Source: Fibrobacterota bacterium (GTDB taxonomy: Bacteria > Fibrobacterota > Fibrobacteria > UBA11236). From it: a stretch of DNA of 49,675 nucleotides. This document shows positions 24,123-32,972 of the stretch, one piece after another (position 1 is the first letter of the stretch; each line of letters begins with the position of its first letter). Made by a program: the position numbers and the translations under genes. Below the pieces are notes generated by a model. It made no database searches. It saw nothing but the letters and a program-made list of their open reading frames with translations, and was not told the origin of the DNA. Location: contig JAQBPN010000030.1 in the NCBI GenBank assembly GCA_028287505.1, positions 1 to 49,675 on the forward strand, in the 5' to 3' direction.

Positions 24123-26606
24123 ATGCGTTTCGGGGCAGGATTGGGTAAGGGAGCCGCCATGGCGTGCCTTTGCGCGTGCGCATCGGCCCTCGGCGCCGCG
24201 CATGCCGCCGGAACCATCCGCCTCCTGGGTAACCTGCGCGATACTACCTTCCCCCCTCCCGTTCCCGTGCGCCTGGAAGTCCTGGAAACGGGAGACACCC
24301 TGAACTTCGCCGCCGGGACCCCTTTCCGGGTCAATCTTCCCAAGGACACCCTGTGGAACCTATGCTTCAGCGCGGCCGGGACCGCGGGCGATACCGCGGC
24401 AGGCACGGCCGGAGGGGCCGCGCGGACGGAAAAATGCTATGAAATCCGCTACCTGGGGACGGACTCCGTTTTCAGCGCCGACATCGGCGAAGGCCCGGCC
24501 ATCGTGGTGGAAAACCCTTCCGGAGCCGGACCGGCCGCGACAGCGGCCCCGGAAGATACCGGCGCCGCCGACGCCGAGTCGGCAACCTTCAAATCCGAAG
24601 AAGCGGTCCAGCTCAAGAAAGTGCTGGTGCGGGCCCAGCGCGCGCCCAAGCGGTCGCTGGGCAAGTCCACGGTCTCCGCCAAACTCATCAAGCGCATGCC
24701 GGGCCTGGCCGAAGCGGACGTGATCCGTTCCATCCAGGCCCTGCCGGGCGTGGTGGCCAGTTCGGACTTCTCCACCAAGATCTATGTGCGCGGAGGCGGC
24801 TCCGATCAGAATCTGATCCTGCTGGACAAGGCCGTGGTCTACTCGCCGGTGCATTTCTTCGGCCTCTTCTCCACCTTTCTGGTGGAAGGCATCGATGAAG
24901 TCAACTTCTACAAGGGGGGCTTCCCTCCCGAGTACGGCAACCGCCTGTCCTCGGTGCTGGACATCAAATCCCGCGAGGGCGGCAAGGATTCCGCGAACAC
25001 GTGGTTCAAGGGGTCCGGCCTGAAAATCAGCACGTTCGCGTCCCAGGCGAACGTGGAAGGGCGGCAGGGGCCTTTCCGATGGCTGATCGCGGCACGGCGC
25101 ACCTATATCGACCAGGTTCTGGGCGTGCTGCGCGATCAGGGCCTGACGGACCTCGATCTCAATTATTTCTTCTACGATCTGCAGGGGAACGTCCATTACG
25201 ATATCGACAAGAACAAGGGCCTGATGCTGTCCTGGTACAACGGCCGCGACCTCCTGGATTTCACTCCCTTCAAGGTGGAGTGGGGCAACACGGTCATCCC
25301 CGTGAACTACTCCCAGGTCATTTCCAAGGATTGGTCCACCCAGGCCACGGCGTCCTACAGCCATTTCAGCCAGAAGTTCGGCCTGGAAAACATCTTCGAA
25401 TTCTACAACCGCATCATCACCGCCAATTACAAGCAGTCGTTCGAATACAGCGGCCTGGACGCCCACCGCCTCACCATGGGAGTGGATCTGAACTGGATGG
25501 AAACCATTTTCACCAACGATCAGATCATCGCCAAGATCAAGGTGCGGGACTATACCGCATTCTTCCTCAACAGCCTTTTCCTGCAGGACAAGTGGACGGT
25601 GGGGGACGCCGAACTCACCGGAGGCCTGCGCGTAACCCATTCCACCACCCTGGACGAGCCAGGCCTGGAGCCGCGCGTCTCCCTCAAGTACAAGCTTCCC
25701 CACAACCAATCCCTGGACTTCCACACCGGCTACTATCTGCAGTACGTGAACTCGATCCAGTTTTCCGATCAGGAGAACCTGAACGAGTTCTACTATCCCG
25801 CCAAGAAGGTGTCCACACGCACCGTGGAGCCCACCTCGTCCCTGCTTTTCTCGGCCGGGTACGGCGCGGACAAGGTGCTGGGCCAATGGGACATGACCCT
25901 GGAAGGCTATTACAAGACCCTGAACCACTTGGTGATCTTCGCCCCCAACGAGACTCCGGACTCGGTGCAGAACAACGTGGACCTCTCCCTGGGCGATCTG
26001 TTCAAGGAGGCCGAAGGCTACAGTTACGGATTCGAGGCGTCCCTCCGCAGGCCGGAAGGCCGCGTCTTCGGGGGTCTCTCATACTCCAACGGAACCTCGG
26101 TGATACGGGAAGAGTTCAATCCCAATTCCTATTTTCCCTCCTGGCACCAGCCTCACAGCGTGAAAGCGGACTTGGCCGTCAATTTCACCGGCAAGGACGG
26201 CTTCTGGCTGAAGAAAAACACCAAATACCTGCGCATGTCCACGCAACTGAAGTACGCCACCGGCCTGCCCTATACCGAGTACATAGGTTACATGAATGCG
26301 CATCTGTTGGATCAGAACCAGGGAAAGAACGCCGGCGGGCCCAATCCCGAGTACGAGGACAACATCGACCTGCAACGCGGCAACCGCAACGCCGCATTCG
26401 TGCCCGCCTATTTCCGCTGGGATCTGAAGGCCGTCGATTGGGGAAAAGAGGGCAAATGGAATTTCTCCTGGACCATCCTGAACATCACCAACCACGAGAA
26501 CATCTTTTTCTACACCTATCAGCGCCAGGACAACCCGCCCCAGCGGACGCAAATCACCCAGTTCCCCAACTTCCCCTTCCTGATCAACTATGAATACTTC
26601 TTCTGA
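24123..26606 (+). CDS. TonB-dependent outer-membrane receptor
   Basis: 827 residues from ATG 24123 (GAGGAAAC just upstream), followed by a signal peptide (LCACASALGAAHA). Residues about 35-150 form an extra N-terminal beta domain. The plug is clear: RMPGLAEADVIRSIQALPGV, IYVRGGGSDQNLILLDKAVV, and GGFPPEYGNRLSSVLDIKSREG. The barrel follows to the C-terminal LINYEYFF (terminal Phe). It heads the operon feeding the TonB2-like system downstream. The substrate is not apparent. The 3' end overlaps the next gene by 17 bp. Confidence 0.9.
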   Translation: MRFGAGLGKGAAMACLCACASALGAAHAAGTIRLLGNLRDTTFPPPVPVRLEVLETGDTLNFAAGTPFRVNLPKDTLWNLCFSAAGTAGDTAAGTAGGAARTEKCYEIRYLGTDSVFSADIGEGPAIVVENPSGAGPAATAAPEDTGAADAESATFKSEEAVQLKKVLVRAQRAPKRSLGKSTVSAKLIKRMPGLAEADVIRSIQALPGVVASSDFSTKIYVRGGGSDQNLILLDKAVVYSPVHFFGLFSTFLVEGIDEVNFYKGGFPPEYGNRLSSVLDIKSREGGKDSANTWFKGSGLKISTFASQANVEGRQGPFRWLIAARRTYIDQVLGVLRDQGLTDLDLNYFFYDLQGNVHYDIDKNKGLMLSWYNGRDLLDFTPFKVEWGNTVIPVNYSQVISKDWSTQATASYSHFSQKFGLENIFEFYNRIITANYKQSFEYSGLDAHRLTMGVDLNWMETIFTNDQIIAKIKVRDYTAFFLNSLFLQDKWTVGDAELTGGLRVTHSTTLDEPGLEPRVSLKYKLPHNQSLDFHTGYYLQYVNSIQFSDQENLNEFYYPAKKVSTRTVEPTSSLLFSAGYGADKVLGQWDMTLEGYYKTLNHLVIFAPNETPDSVQNNVDLSLGDLFKEAEGYSYGFEASLRRPEGRVFGGLSYSNGTSVIREEFNPNSYFPSWHQPHSVKADLAVNFTGKDGFWLKKNTKYLRMSTQLKYATGLPYTEYIGYMNAHLLDQNQGKNAGGPNPEYEDNIDLQRGNRNAAFVPAYFRWDLKAVDWGKEGKWNFSWTILNITNHENIFFYTYQRQDNPPQRTQITQFPNFPFLINYEYFF

Positions 26607-28305
26607 ATCCCGCCGCATGTTCGCAGGACTCGCCGCCGCCGCCGCCGCGACGGTCGTCGTCCTGGTCGCCTGCATCCAAGGACCGTGGGACTATTACCCC
26701 AAGGACCCGGAGGTCTTCAAGGGCGTGTTCCTGACCGGATACGCCTTGGCCGGAAGGCCCGTCGAGCATGTCTGCTTCGAACGCGTTCTGGATCTGTCCG
26801 AAGAGGCCACGCAGGCTTTCGCGTTCTATGACAGCGCGGACGTGCGCATCGCCGGCCGTTTCTCGGGAGCTGCCGGGACGCTTGTCCTGGCGCCCGTCGT
26901 GGACACGCCCAATTGCTTTAAGGGCGATTCCGCCTCCCTGGTGGAACGCGACGGGGACTATGCATTGACGGCCCGCATCTCCTGGGACAGCGCCGGAACC
27001 AAGGTCACTTCCGTGTTGACGGCCACGGCCCACGTGCCCAGGCTTTTCAAAATGCATGATAGCGCTACCGCTCCTAGTTTCGCCGATCCGAAAAGGAAAG
27101 TCAGTGTTCCGGACACTATCTTCACCAGGGAATTCTTTACATCCCTCCCCCCCGACATCCTGGTCGCTTTGGGCCGGGAATTCCCGGAAGCCGTCCCGTT
27201 GGTCCTGGACAGCGGCGCAGACACATCCACGGCATTGCGGGACTACATCGCCCTCCACGGCAAAGCCATCCAGGCCCGCCTGTTGAGCCTGCTGTCAGCC
27301 GATCAGTTCACCTATACCAAAGGCGATACCCTGTTATACCTGAACGGCCCGCTCAATACCTTGTCCCATCATTTCTCCGCCGACCGCTCCCCGGACGTGC
27401 ACGCCGTGCTCATCACCCAGCAGTTCGATTCCAACAGCTCGCGGCCGGAGACCCGCTTCGATTCCCCCCTTGGTTTCAAACCGGATTCCTCCCGGTATTA
27501 TTTTCCGGGATCCATCCGCCGCCTGATCATCTACCCGGATGCCAAGGGCGCCAATGGCTATAACCTTCTGGACAGCATGGGCGTGGTCAACGTCTGGTTC
27601 CACACCCTGCGGAACAGATTGTATTTCTACGGCTTCGAGCAGGCCTATTACGACTACACGAGCACGGCCGTGGACGGGAGCGATGCGCGGGTGAAACCCA
27701 AATACAACGTCACCGGCGGGCGGGGCATCTTCGCGGGCGCCATTCCGGATTTCTTCGACGTCAATATCAAGATCGATTCGCTGACCACCAAATCCTATCC
27801 CTTGCAAATCACGCACGGACTTTTCTGCAGCAAAGAAGGCTGGCAGGACAGTAAGGATTGCAGGGACTATTACCCGGCCTACTGTAACGCCAACGATTGG
27901 AAGCCCGGGGAGTGCGGCCAAGCCGCCGTCGCCGCATGCCTGGAAGCGGATGCGGCCCCGGACACGTTGCTGAAGGCCCGCTGCACCGTGGAAGCCGATT
28001 CGGCCCGGCAGAACGCGGACCTCGTCAAGTTCGGGGAAGATCAATTCTGCATCCCCCGTAACTTTCCGGATTCCATTCCCGCCTGCGCCGCCTCCCGCAA
28101 GCGGTGCCTGGATTCGCAAGGGATCAACTCCTGCAAGCAGGCTTTGTGGAACTTTTGCCTGGACCGCTCCTGGAGCGCGAACCTGGAGCAGTGCCAACCG
28201 GCGCTGGCCAGTTATTGCCATGACAAGCCGAGATTGTCGGAAACCCTGTGCCGGCACGCGGACGAATATTGCGCCGCCCATGCCGGGTCGGTGCTATGCA
28301 AGTAA
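26590..28305 (+). CDS. Cysteine-rich lipoprotein paired with the TonB receptor
   Basis: 571 residues. A hydrophobic segment ends in a lipobox (VLVACIQG, Cys about residue 28). The N-terminal 400 residues are mostly beta, with RRLIIYPDAKGANGYNLLDS and VVNVWFHTLRNRLYFYGF. The last 160 residues contain 16 cysteines in spaced pairs (for example YCNANDWKPGECG and RCLDSQGINSCKQ), suggesting disulfide-bonded helical hairpins. The overlap with the receptor gene means coupled translation, so it may be a surface partner that captures substrate, as SusD or heme-binding lipoproteins do. No known family recognised. Confidence 0.8.
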   Translation: MNTSSESRRMFAGLAAAAAATVVVLVACIQGPWDYYPKDPEVFKGVFLTGYALAGRPVEHVCFERVLDLSEEATQAFAFYDSADVRIAGRFSGAAGTLVLAPVVDTPNCFKGDSASLVERDGDYALTARISWDSAGTKVTSVLTATAHVPRLFKMHDSATAPSFADPKRKVSVPDTIFTREFFTSLPPDILVALGREFPEAVPLVLDSGADTSTALRDYIALHGKAIQARLLSLLSADQFTYTKGDTLLYLNGPLNTLSHHFSADRSPDVHAVLITQQFDSNSSRPETRFDSPLGFKPDSSRYYFPGSIRRLIIYPDAKGANGYNLLDSMGVVNVWFHTLRNRLYFYGFEQAYYDYTSTAVDGSDARVKPKYNVTGGRGIFAGAIPDFFDVNIKIDSLTTKSYPLQITHGLFCSKEGWQDSKDCRDYYPAYCNANDWKPGECGQAAVAACLEADAAPDTLLKARCTVEADSARQNADLVKFGEDQFCIPRNFPDSIPACAASRKRCLDSQGINSCKQALWNFCLDRSWSANLEQCQPALASYCHDKPRLSETLCRHADEYCAAHAGSVLCK

Positions 28306-28322
28306 ATGGAAGGAATGATGCC

Positions 28323-29213
28323 ATGATGAACTCCAACAGACGGAATACGGCGGTGCTGCTGATCGCCTTTGCGTTCCCGCTGGCCGGATTCGGCCAGGAC
28401 GAGGACGCGGGCGGGCGCCTCGAGTCCGACATCCAGAAGGCCAGGAGCGAAATCGTCCAGGCCAAGAAGGACGCGCAGAAGGCGGAGGCGGAATTGCAAA
28501 AGACCGATTCCCTGCTGAAGGAAGAGAACGCGCGCGCCGTGCAGACCGAAGATCGCCAGGCCAAGGACCGCGAACGCCGGGAGAAGGAGAACGCCGCCCT
28601 GCAGGTCCGCCTACAGGAGACCCAGGCCAAGATCAATGCGGAGCGGTCCGGATTGGGGCGCTGGCAGAACTCGGAAGACGAGATCAAGGCGCGCCAGAAG
28701 CGCCTGGCCATGGTCTTGGCCGGCTATTGCGATTCCGTGGCGGCGCGCATCGAAGCGGGTCCGCCCTGGGAGCGGGAGCCGCGCGTGGACAGGGTCAAGT
28801 CCCTGAAGAAGGATCTGGAAGCGGGCTCGGCCACCATCGAGGAAGGCTTCGCGCGTCTCAACGCCGTCATCAAGGAGGAGATCAAGGGAGGGGATGAAAT
28901 CGCCTTGTTGAACAAACCCATCACGCGCAAGAACGGCGATGTCGTGAACGCGCAGGTCCTCAAGATCGGAAACCAGTGGCTGGTGTACATGGACGAAGAA
29001 GGCAAACGCTTCGGCATCCTGGAAAAGAAACCGGGCTCGGACGGCGCCCCGGCCTGGGACTGGCGCGAAGACCCGGGCTTCGCCGAGAAAAACCGCATCA
29101 AGGCCGCGCTGGAAGTGAAATCGGCCAAGCGCCCGCCCCAACTGGTGGTGCTGGACCTGGGTCTGGCCGCCAATGCGGCCCCGCAAGGGTCCGCCGCGAA
29201 AGGAGGCAAGTGA
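28323..29213 (+). CDS. DUF3450 family periplasmic coiled-coil protein (TonB2 system)
   Basis: 296 residues from ATG 28323 (AAGGA 9 nt upstream; an adjacent ATG at 28326 is possible). A signal peptide (AVLLIAFAFPLAGFGQ) precedes a long coiled coil to about residue 130, rich in Lys/Glu/Gln, then a globular domain (VNAQVLKIGNQWLVYMDEEGKRFGILE). This matches DUF3450 proteins encoded first in Vibrio-type TonB2 operons. TGATG overlap with the next gene. Confidence 0.85.
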   Translation: MMNSNRRNTAVLLIAFAFPLAGFGQDEDAGGRLESDIQKARSEIVQAKKDAQKAEAELQKTDSLLKEENARAVQTEDRQAKDRERREKENAALQVRLQETQAKINAERSGLGRWQNSEDEIKARQKRLAMVLAGYCDSVAARIEAGPPWEREPRVDRVKSLKKDLEAGSATIEEGFARLNAVIKEEIKGGDEIALLNKPITRKNGDVVNAQVLKIGNQWLVYMDEEGKRFGILEKKPGSDGAPAWDWREDPGFAEKNRIKAALEVKSAKRPPQLVVLDLGLAANAAPQGSAAKGGK

Positions 29214-30712
29214 TGAATCGTCTGGCCATCGCCGCATTGTCGGCCATGCTCGCAGCCGGATCCGTTCTGGCCAAGGAAGATCCCGATGCCATCAAGAGAA
29301 AGGCCCTGGAGGACATCCGGCGGGAACTGACCTCGCTGGAAAACCTGAAGGCCGAGAAACTGGAAGCGCTGGAGAAGAAGGAAGCGGAGCGCTGGGACAC
29401 CCGCTATCGCAACGCCGCCCATGCCAAGGAGAACGAGGAGAAGTCCCGCTCGCTGGAAGAGAAGTACGGCCGCCTGGCTTCGGACTTGACCCGGTTGGAA
29501 GAAGAGCTGGTCAAGGCCCGCAACGAGGCCAAGGACAAGGCCGATGAAGCCGCGGCCATCCAATCCGGCTGGGACGCCTTCAACGCCACCATCAAACGCG
29601 TCGTGGACGGCGCCGCGGAAAACCTGTCCTTGGACGTGCCGGTGGCCCTGGAAGATCGCACCCTGCGATTGTCCCGCGCGGGCGATTTGCTGGCGGCGAA
29701 GTCCGGATCGCAACCTGCCACGCAGGACGCGCTTTCCGCGTTCCTGGACGTATCCCTGATCCGCCTCGATCAGACCCTGATCCAAAGCGTCGCCTCCCGG
29801 CAGGCCGTATTCGCGGGCGGGCGGCCGGCGGAAGCCTGGCGCCTGCAGCTGGGCACCGTGTTCGTCGGCGAGCTGGAAAAGTCCGGAAAAGGGGAATCCC
29901 AGATCCTCCTGCGCACGGGCAATCTGCAGGGCAAAACCTTCGTCTGGCGCGAAGACCTGGCCCAGGACTACAACCGGCTGCTCGCCGCGTCCATTTCCGA
30001 TGCGTCCCAGGGAAAGACCTCCGTCAACCTGCCCATGGACGTGCTGCAATACAAGAGCCTGGGCTCCGGCTTCGTGAAGGGCGAGGAGGAATCCCTCTCC
30101 AAGCGGTTCGCATCCTGGTTCAAGGGCGGCGGCGTGACCCTGTATCCCCTCTTCGCAGTCGGCATCATCGCCCTGTTGATGATCGCGGAGCGCCTGATCT
30201 ATTTCGCCCGCAAGAACACCAATGCGCGCGCTTTTACCGCGCGCTTCCTGCAACTGGCCGAGTCGCGCCGCTGGCAGGAGGCCCGCGATCTTTGCTCCAA
30301 ATCCGGCAGCGCCCTGGCGCGCACCCTGGGCGCCCTGGCCGCGCATGGGGAGCAATCGCGCGATTCGGCGGAGAAGGCCGTGCGCGAAGCCATGTTGCGC
30401 GAGGTGCCTGCGCTCGAAAAGCGCCTGCCCTTGATCGCCGCCATGGGCGCGGCGGCCCCGTTGCTCGGCCTGCTGGGCACGGTAAGCGGCCTGGTCACCC
30501 TGTTCAAGGTGCTGAACCAGTTGGGCGCCAACGATCCCAAGGTGCTCGCCGGCGGCATTTCCGAAGCCTTGATCAACACGGAAACGGGCCTGGCCATCGC
30601 CATCCCGGTGCTGCTGCTCCACGGCTTCCTGAACGAAAAGCTCGACACCATGAACGCGGCCCTGAGCAGCGCGGCCCTGGAAACATTGAACAAGATCTGG
30701 CCCAAGGGATAA
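29213..30712 (+). CDS. ttpC: TtpC-like ExbB/TolQ protein with extended periplasmic N-terminus
   Basis: 499 residues, preceded by AAAGGAGG. Residues 1-20 are a signal peptide (LAIAALSAMLAAGSVLA); residues about 25-115 are coiled coil; then a periplasmic domain up to about 310. The C-terminal part is a standard MotA/TolQ/ExbB domain with three helices, including LPLIAAMGAAAPLLGLLGTV and the GLAIAIPVLLLHGFLNEKLD end. In Vibrio this extended ExbB-like protein (TtpC) is required with TonB2. Position between DUF3450 and a normal ExbB supports the call. Confidence 0.85.
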   Translation: MNRLAIAALSAMLAAGSVLAKEDPDAIKRKALEDIRRELTSLENLKAEKLEALEKKEAERWDTRYRNAAHAKENEEKSRSLEEKYGRLASDLTRLEEELVKARNEAKDKADEAAAIQSGWDAFNATIKRVVDGAAENLSLDVPVALEDRTLRLSRAGDLLAAKSGSQPATQDALSAFLDVSLIRLDQTLIQSVASRQAVFAGGRPAEAWRLQLGTVFVGELEKSGKGESQILLRTGNLQGKTFVWREDLAQDYNRLLAASISDASQGKTSVNLPMDVLQYKSLGSGFVKGEEESLSKRFASWFKGGGVTLYPLFAVGIIALLMIAERLIYFARKNTNARAFTARFLQLAESRRWQEARDLCSKSGSALARTLGALAAHGEQSRDSAEKAVREAMLREVPALEKRLPLIAAMGAAAPLLGLLGTVSGLVTLFKVLNQLGANDPKVLAGGISEALINTETGLAIAIPVLLLHGFLNEKLDTMNAALSSAALETLNKIWPKG

Positions 30713-30737
30713 CCCCAAGCGGGATTCGCAAACGAAA

Positions 30738-31373
30738 ATGTTCACAATCATCTACGAAACATGGCAACAGGGAGGTCTCGTCCTCATCCCCATCCTATTG
30801 GTGGGGTTCTGGGGATTCTGCCTGGTGCTGGCCACGTATGCGGATTTGGGCGCCGGCCTCTGGCGCACCAACCTCAATCCGCTTTTCGAGCGCGTCCGCA
30901 ACCTGCTCGCAGCGGGCGACCTCGCGGGCGCCAGGAACCTCGCGGACGGGGCCCCGCAACTCGTAAGGTACGGCCTTTCCCTGGCCCTGGAAAACCGCGC
31001 CCTTTCCGAAGAGGCATTACGCCGCCTGCTTTCCGAAAGGCTGGCGCTTTCCCTGTTCAACCTGGAGCGCCACCTGCCCCTGGTGCGCGTGATGGCCGCC
31101 TCGGCGCCCCTGCTCGGCCTGCTGGGCACGGTCAGCGGGCTCATCCACACCTTCCAGGTGATGACCGAATACGGCAACGGGAACGCGGTCCTTTTGGCCC
31201 ATGGCATTTCCGAAGCCCTGATCGCCACCCAGAGCGGCCTGCTGCTCGCCATCGTCCTCATCCTGCTGGGCCAGCGTCTGGAAGGGCGCGTGCATTGGCT
31301 GCAGAACCAGGTCGAATACGGCATCACCATGATGCTCAACCAGATTTACAACCCCAAGGAAGGAGGGCGCTGA
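30738..31373 (+). CDS. exbB: ExbB2-like proton channel subunit
   Basis: 211 residues with three membrane helices. The first helix (LVLIPILLVGFWGFCLVLAT) is followed by a cytoplasmic stretch, and the paired helices carry VRVMAASAPLLGLLGTVSGL and HGISEALIATQSGLLLAI, the ExbB/TolQ signature. The ribosome site is weak; the gap to the upstream gene is 25 bp. It should form the proton channel with the ExbD directly downstream. Confidence 0.9.
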   Translation: MFTIIYETWQQGGLVLIPILLVGFWGFCLVLATYADLGAGLWRTNLNPLFERVRNLLAAGDLAGARNLADGAPQLVRYGLSLALENRALSEEALRRLLSERLALSLFNLERHLPLVRVMAASAPLLGLLGTVSGLIHTFQVMTEYGNGNAVLLAHGISEALIATQSGLLLAIVLILLGQRLEGRVHWLQNQVEYGITMMLNQIYNPKEGGR

Positions 31374-31374
31374 T

Positions 31375-31782
31375 ATGGAGCCGTTCCTGATCCAAACCAA
31401 GAAACGCGGGGGCTTCGAACTCAACGTCGTGCCCCTGATCGACGTGGTGTTCGTGCTGCTCATCTTCACCATCCTCACGTCCTCCCTGACCAAGGAGACG
31501 GGCGTGACCGTGGACAAGCCCCAGGCCCAGTCCGCGGGCGAACTGAACCGGCAAAGCATCCTGGTGGCCATCACCCGGGAAGGGACCGTGCACGTGAACG
31601 AGCGCCAAGTGGATCTGGAAAGCCTCCAGGACGTCCTGCATCGGATGCTGGCGGACAACGCCTTGGGGGAAGTGGTGTTGATCGCGGACCGGGAATCGAA
31701 TACGGGATTGTTGGTCACCGTCATGGACGCGTGCAATCTCGCGGGTGCGAAGAAGATTTCTGTCGCGGCGATGAGTAAGTAG
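31375..31782 (+). CDS. exbD: ExbD2-like proton channel subunit
   Basis: 135 residues. A cytoplasmic start, then one helix (NVVPLIDVVFVLLIFTIL) with the essential Asp of ExbD/TolR, and a periplasmic domain with QSILVAITREGTVHVN and VVLIADRESNTGLLVTVMDA. The start lies 2 bp after exbB, with AAGGAAGGAGGG upstream. Downstream the operon is interrupted by a 538-bp repeat-bearing segment before tonB. Confidence 0.92.
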   Translation: MEPFLIQTKKRGGFELNVVPLIDVVFVLLIFTILTSSLTKETGVTVDKPQAQSAGELNRQSILVAITREGTVHVNERQVDLESLQDVLHRMLADNALGEVVLIADRESNTGLLVTVMDACNLAGAKKISVAAMSK

Positions 31783-31813
31783 CCGTGGGGTTGGGGTCTC
31801 TTTGTAGATGGGG

Positions 31814-31923
31814 TTTGGGGGCGGGCCATCCCGCGCTGCGGAACTCGCGCGGATTATTCTTTCGTAGACTTTCACCGGGCCCGCGCTCAGACAAGCCTCC
31901 GCGCGGGATGGCCCGCCCCCAAA
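31814..31923. repeat. Long inverted repeat, REP-doublet or MITE-like element
   Basis: A perfect 23-bp arm (31814-31836) is matched by its reverse complement at 31901-31923, separated by 64 bp. The arms contain GGGCGGGCCATCCCGCGC and its complement. The segment lies directly after exbD, between two genes of one operon. Size, GC-rich arms and intergenic setting resemble paired REP sequences or a miniature transposable element; no transposase is present. It could also act as an intra-operon hairpin limiting read-through to tonB. Confidence 0.6.
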
Positions 31924-31952
31924 GCCCCTCCCTCCAGGGCGACCCCAAGACC

Positions 31953-32324
31953 ATGCGACCCACCACTGAGCGCGGCGGTAAGGATATTCGCCCGGCGGAT
32001 ATTTTGCGGCGGGTTGGGATGGGGAGAAGGAGTCCGAACAATTTATCGCGGCGGGGTGGAAAACGGAGAGCTGTACCGGGCAATTTGTCGCGACAGGGTG
32101 GGATACGGAAAATAGCCCCGGGAGGGTTGTCGGAGCGGGTTAAGAGAAGAGGCGGGCCTGGGGGTTTTGTTTATCGGATCAATGGGCGGAGAGTCAGTCT
32201 TGGGGAGTTGTTGCGGTTGTTTAAGAGGTGGGAGCGGCTCGGGAGAGCGGCTCGGAGAGGTGCGGGGCGTTCGTCCTTGGATTTGGCGCGGCGGGGGAAG
32301 TTTTTCCTGAGGTGGCGGTTGTGA
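31953..32324 (+). CDS. Possible arginine-rich repeat ORF between exbD and tonB
   Basis: The frame is open from GTG 31785; ATG 31953 is one of two internal ATGs and neither has a good ribosome site. From 31953 the product has 123 residues, very basic, with 14-residue repeats (such as NLSRRGGKRRAVPG and NLSRQGGIRKIAPG) and then a non-repeat tail (RINGRRVSLGELLRLFKRWERL). Its TGA overlaps the GTG start of tonB (GTGA). It could be a real small basic protein or an expanded, non-coding repeat that happens to be open. Codon usage is unlike neighbouring genes, with many AGA/AGG/CGG Arg codons and fewer C-ending codons. Confidence 0.35.
   Translation: MRPTTERGGKDIRPADILRRVGMGRRSPNNLSRRGGKRRAVPGNLSRQGGIRKIAPGGLSERVKRRGGPGGFVYRINGRRVSLGELLRLFKRWERLGRAARRGAGRSSLDLARRGKFFLRWRL
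31959..32165. repeat. Imperfect 42-bp tandem repeats (four units plus a degenerate fifth)
   Basis: Units at 31998-32039, 32040-32081, 32082-32123 and 32124-32165 share a 42-bp period (14 codons), and a degenerate 39-bp unit precedes them at 31959-31997. Aligned translated units conserve Leu at 2 or 3, Arg at 4-5, Gly at 6-7, basic residues at 8-10 and Pro at 12-13. The period is a multiple of three and the frame stays open through all units. Confidence 0.6.
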
Positions 32325-32962
32325 AGAGGTTGATCCGGAACGGCGCGATCGGGTTGGTGGCTTTGGCGTTGAGCGCCGCGGTGACGGTGTTGATTCCATT
32401 GATGAACAGCTTGATCAATGGCGGCGGGCCTGGCAGGGGCGGGCCGCGGATTGTGGCGCAAGTGTCCATGAAGCAATTGGAATCGGCGCGGCAGGCGGAG
32501 CAGCCCCGGCGCAAGCTGAAACAGCCCACGCGGGCCAAGCCGGTGCAGGCCTCGGTGAAATCCGGGCCGCGCTTCGCCATGGATTTGGCCGTGGGGGGCC
32601 TGGAAGGGGCCGCGGTGCCGGTGGACATCGTGAACAAGCCGAGCGGCGGCGGTGGACAGGCCGGAGGGGAGTCCGGGGACGTGGACGAAAAACCGGCGCC
32701 GAGCGCCCCGCCCCCTTTCCGGATGCCGGACGGGGTCAAAGCGGCGGAGAAGGATGCCTATCTGGTATTGTCGTTCTGCGTGGACCAGGCCGGCCGGGCG
32801 TACGAAGTGCGGGTGGCGGAGGAAAAGCCCCAAGGGTTGGGAATGGCGCAAGCCGGACGGGAGGCCCTGCGGCAGACGGTATTCACGCCCGCCAGAAAGG
32901 GCGGATTGCCGGTTTCCTTTTGCGGCCTGGCGATTCCCTTTGAAGTGAAGTTCGGGAACTGA
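32321..32962 (+). CDS. tonB: TonB2-like energy transducer
   Basis: 213 residues from GTG 32321, with GAGG 9 nt upstream; the frame extends further upstream but without membrane or family features. A single N-terminal anchor (GLVALALSAAVTVLIPLMNS) is followed by a Pro/Lys/Gly-rich spacer and a short C-terminal TonB fold (KDAYLVLSFCVDQAGRAYEV, LRQTVFTPARKGGLPVSFCG, IPFEVKFGN). Two Cys in the C-domain are unusual. The weak similarity is backed by its place between exbD and the TPR gene, as in the Vibrio TonB2 operon. It appears to follow a repeat-bearing insertion. Confidence 0.75.
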   Translation: MKRLIRNGAIGLVALALSAAVTVLIPLMNSLINGGGPGRGGPRIVAQVSMKQLESARQAEQPRRKLKQPTRAKPVQASVKSGPRFAMDLAVGGLEGAAVPVDIVNKPSGGGGQAGGESGDVDEKPAPSAPPPFRMPDGVKAAEKDAYLVLSFCVDQAGRAYEVRVAEEKPQGLGMAQAGREALRQTVFTPARKGGLPVSFCGLAIPFEVKFGN

Positions 32963-32972
32963 GGTAGCGGAC

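Noticed and set aside
31785-31952. N-terminal extension of the repeat ORF through the inverted-repeat element
   Set aside because: This part is the 110-bp inverted repeat read by chance; no ribosome site and no protein character.
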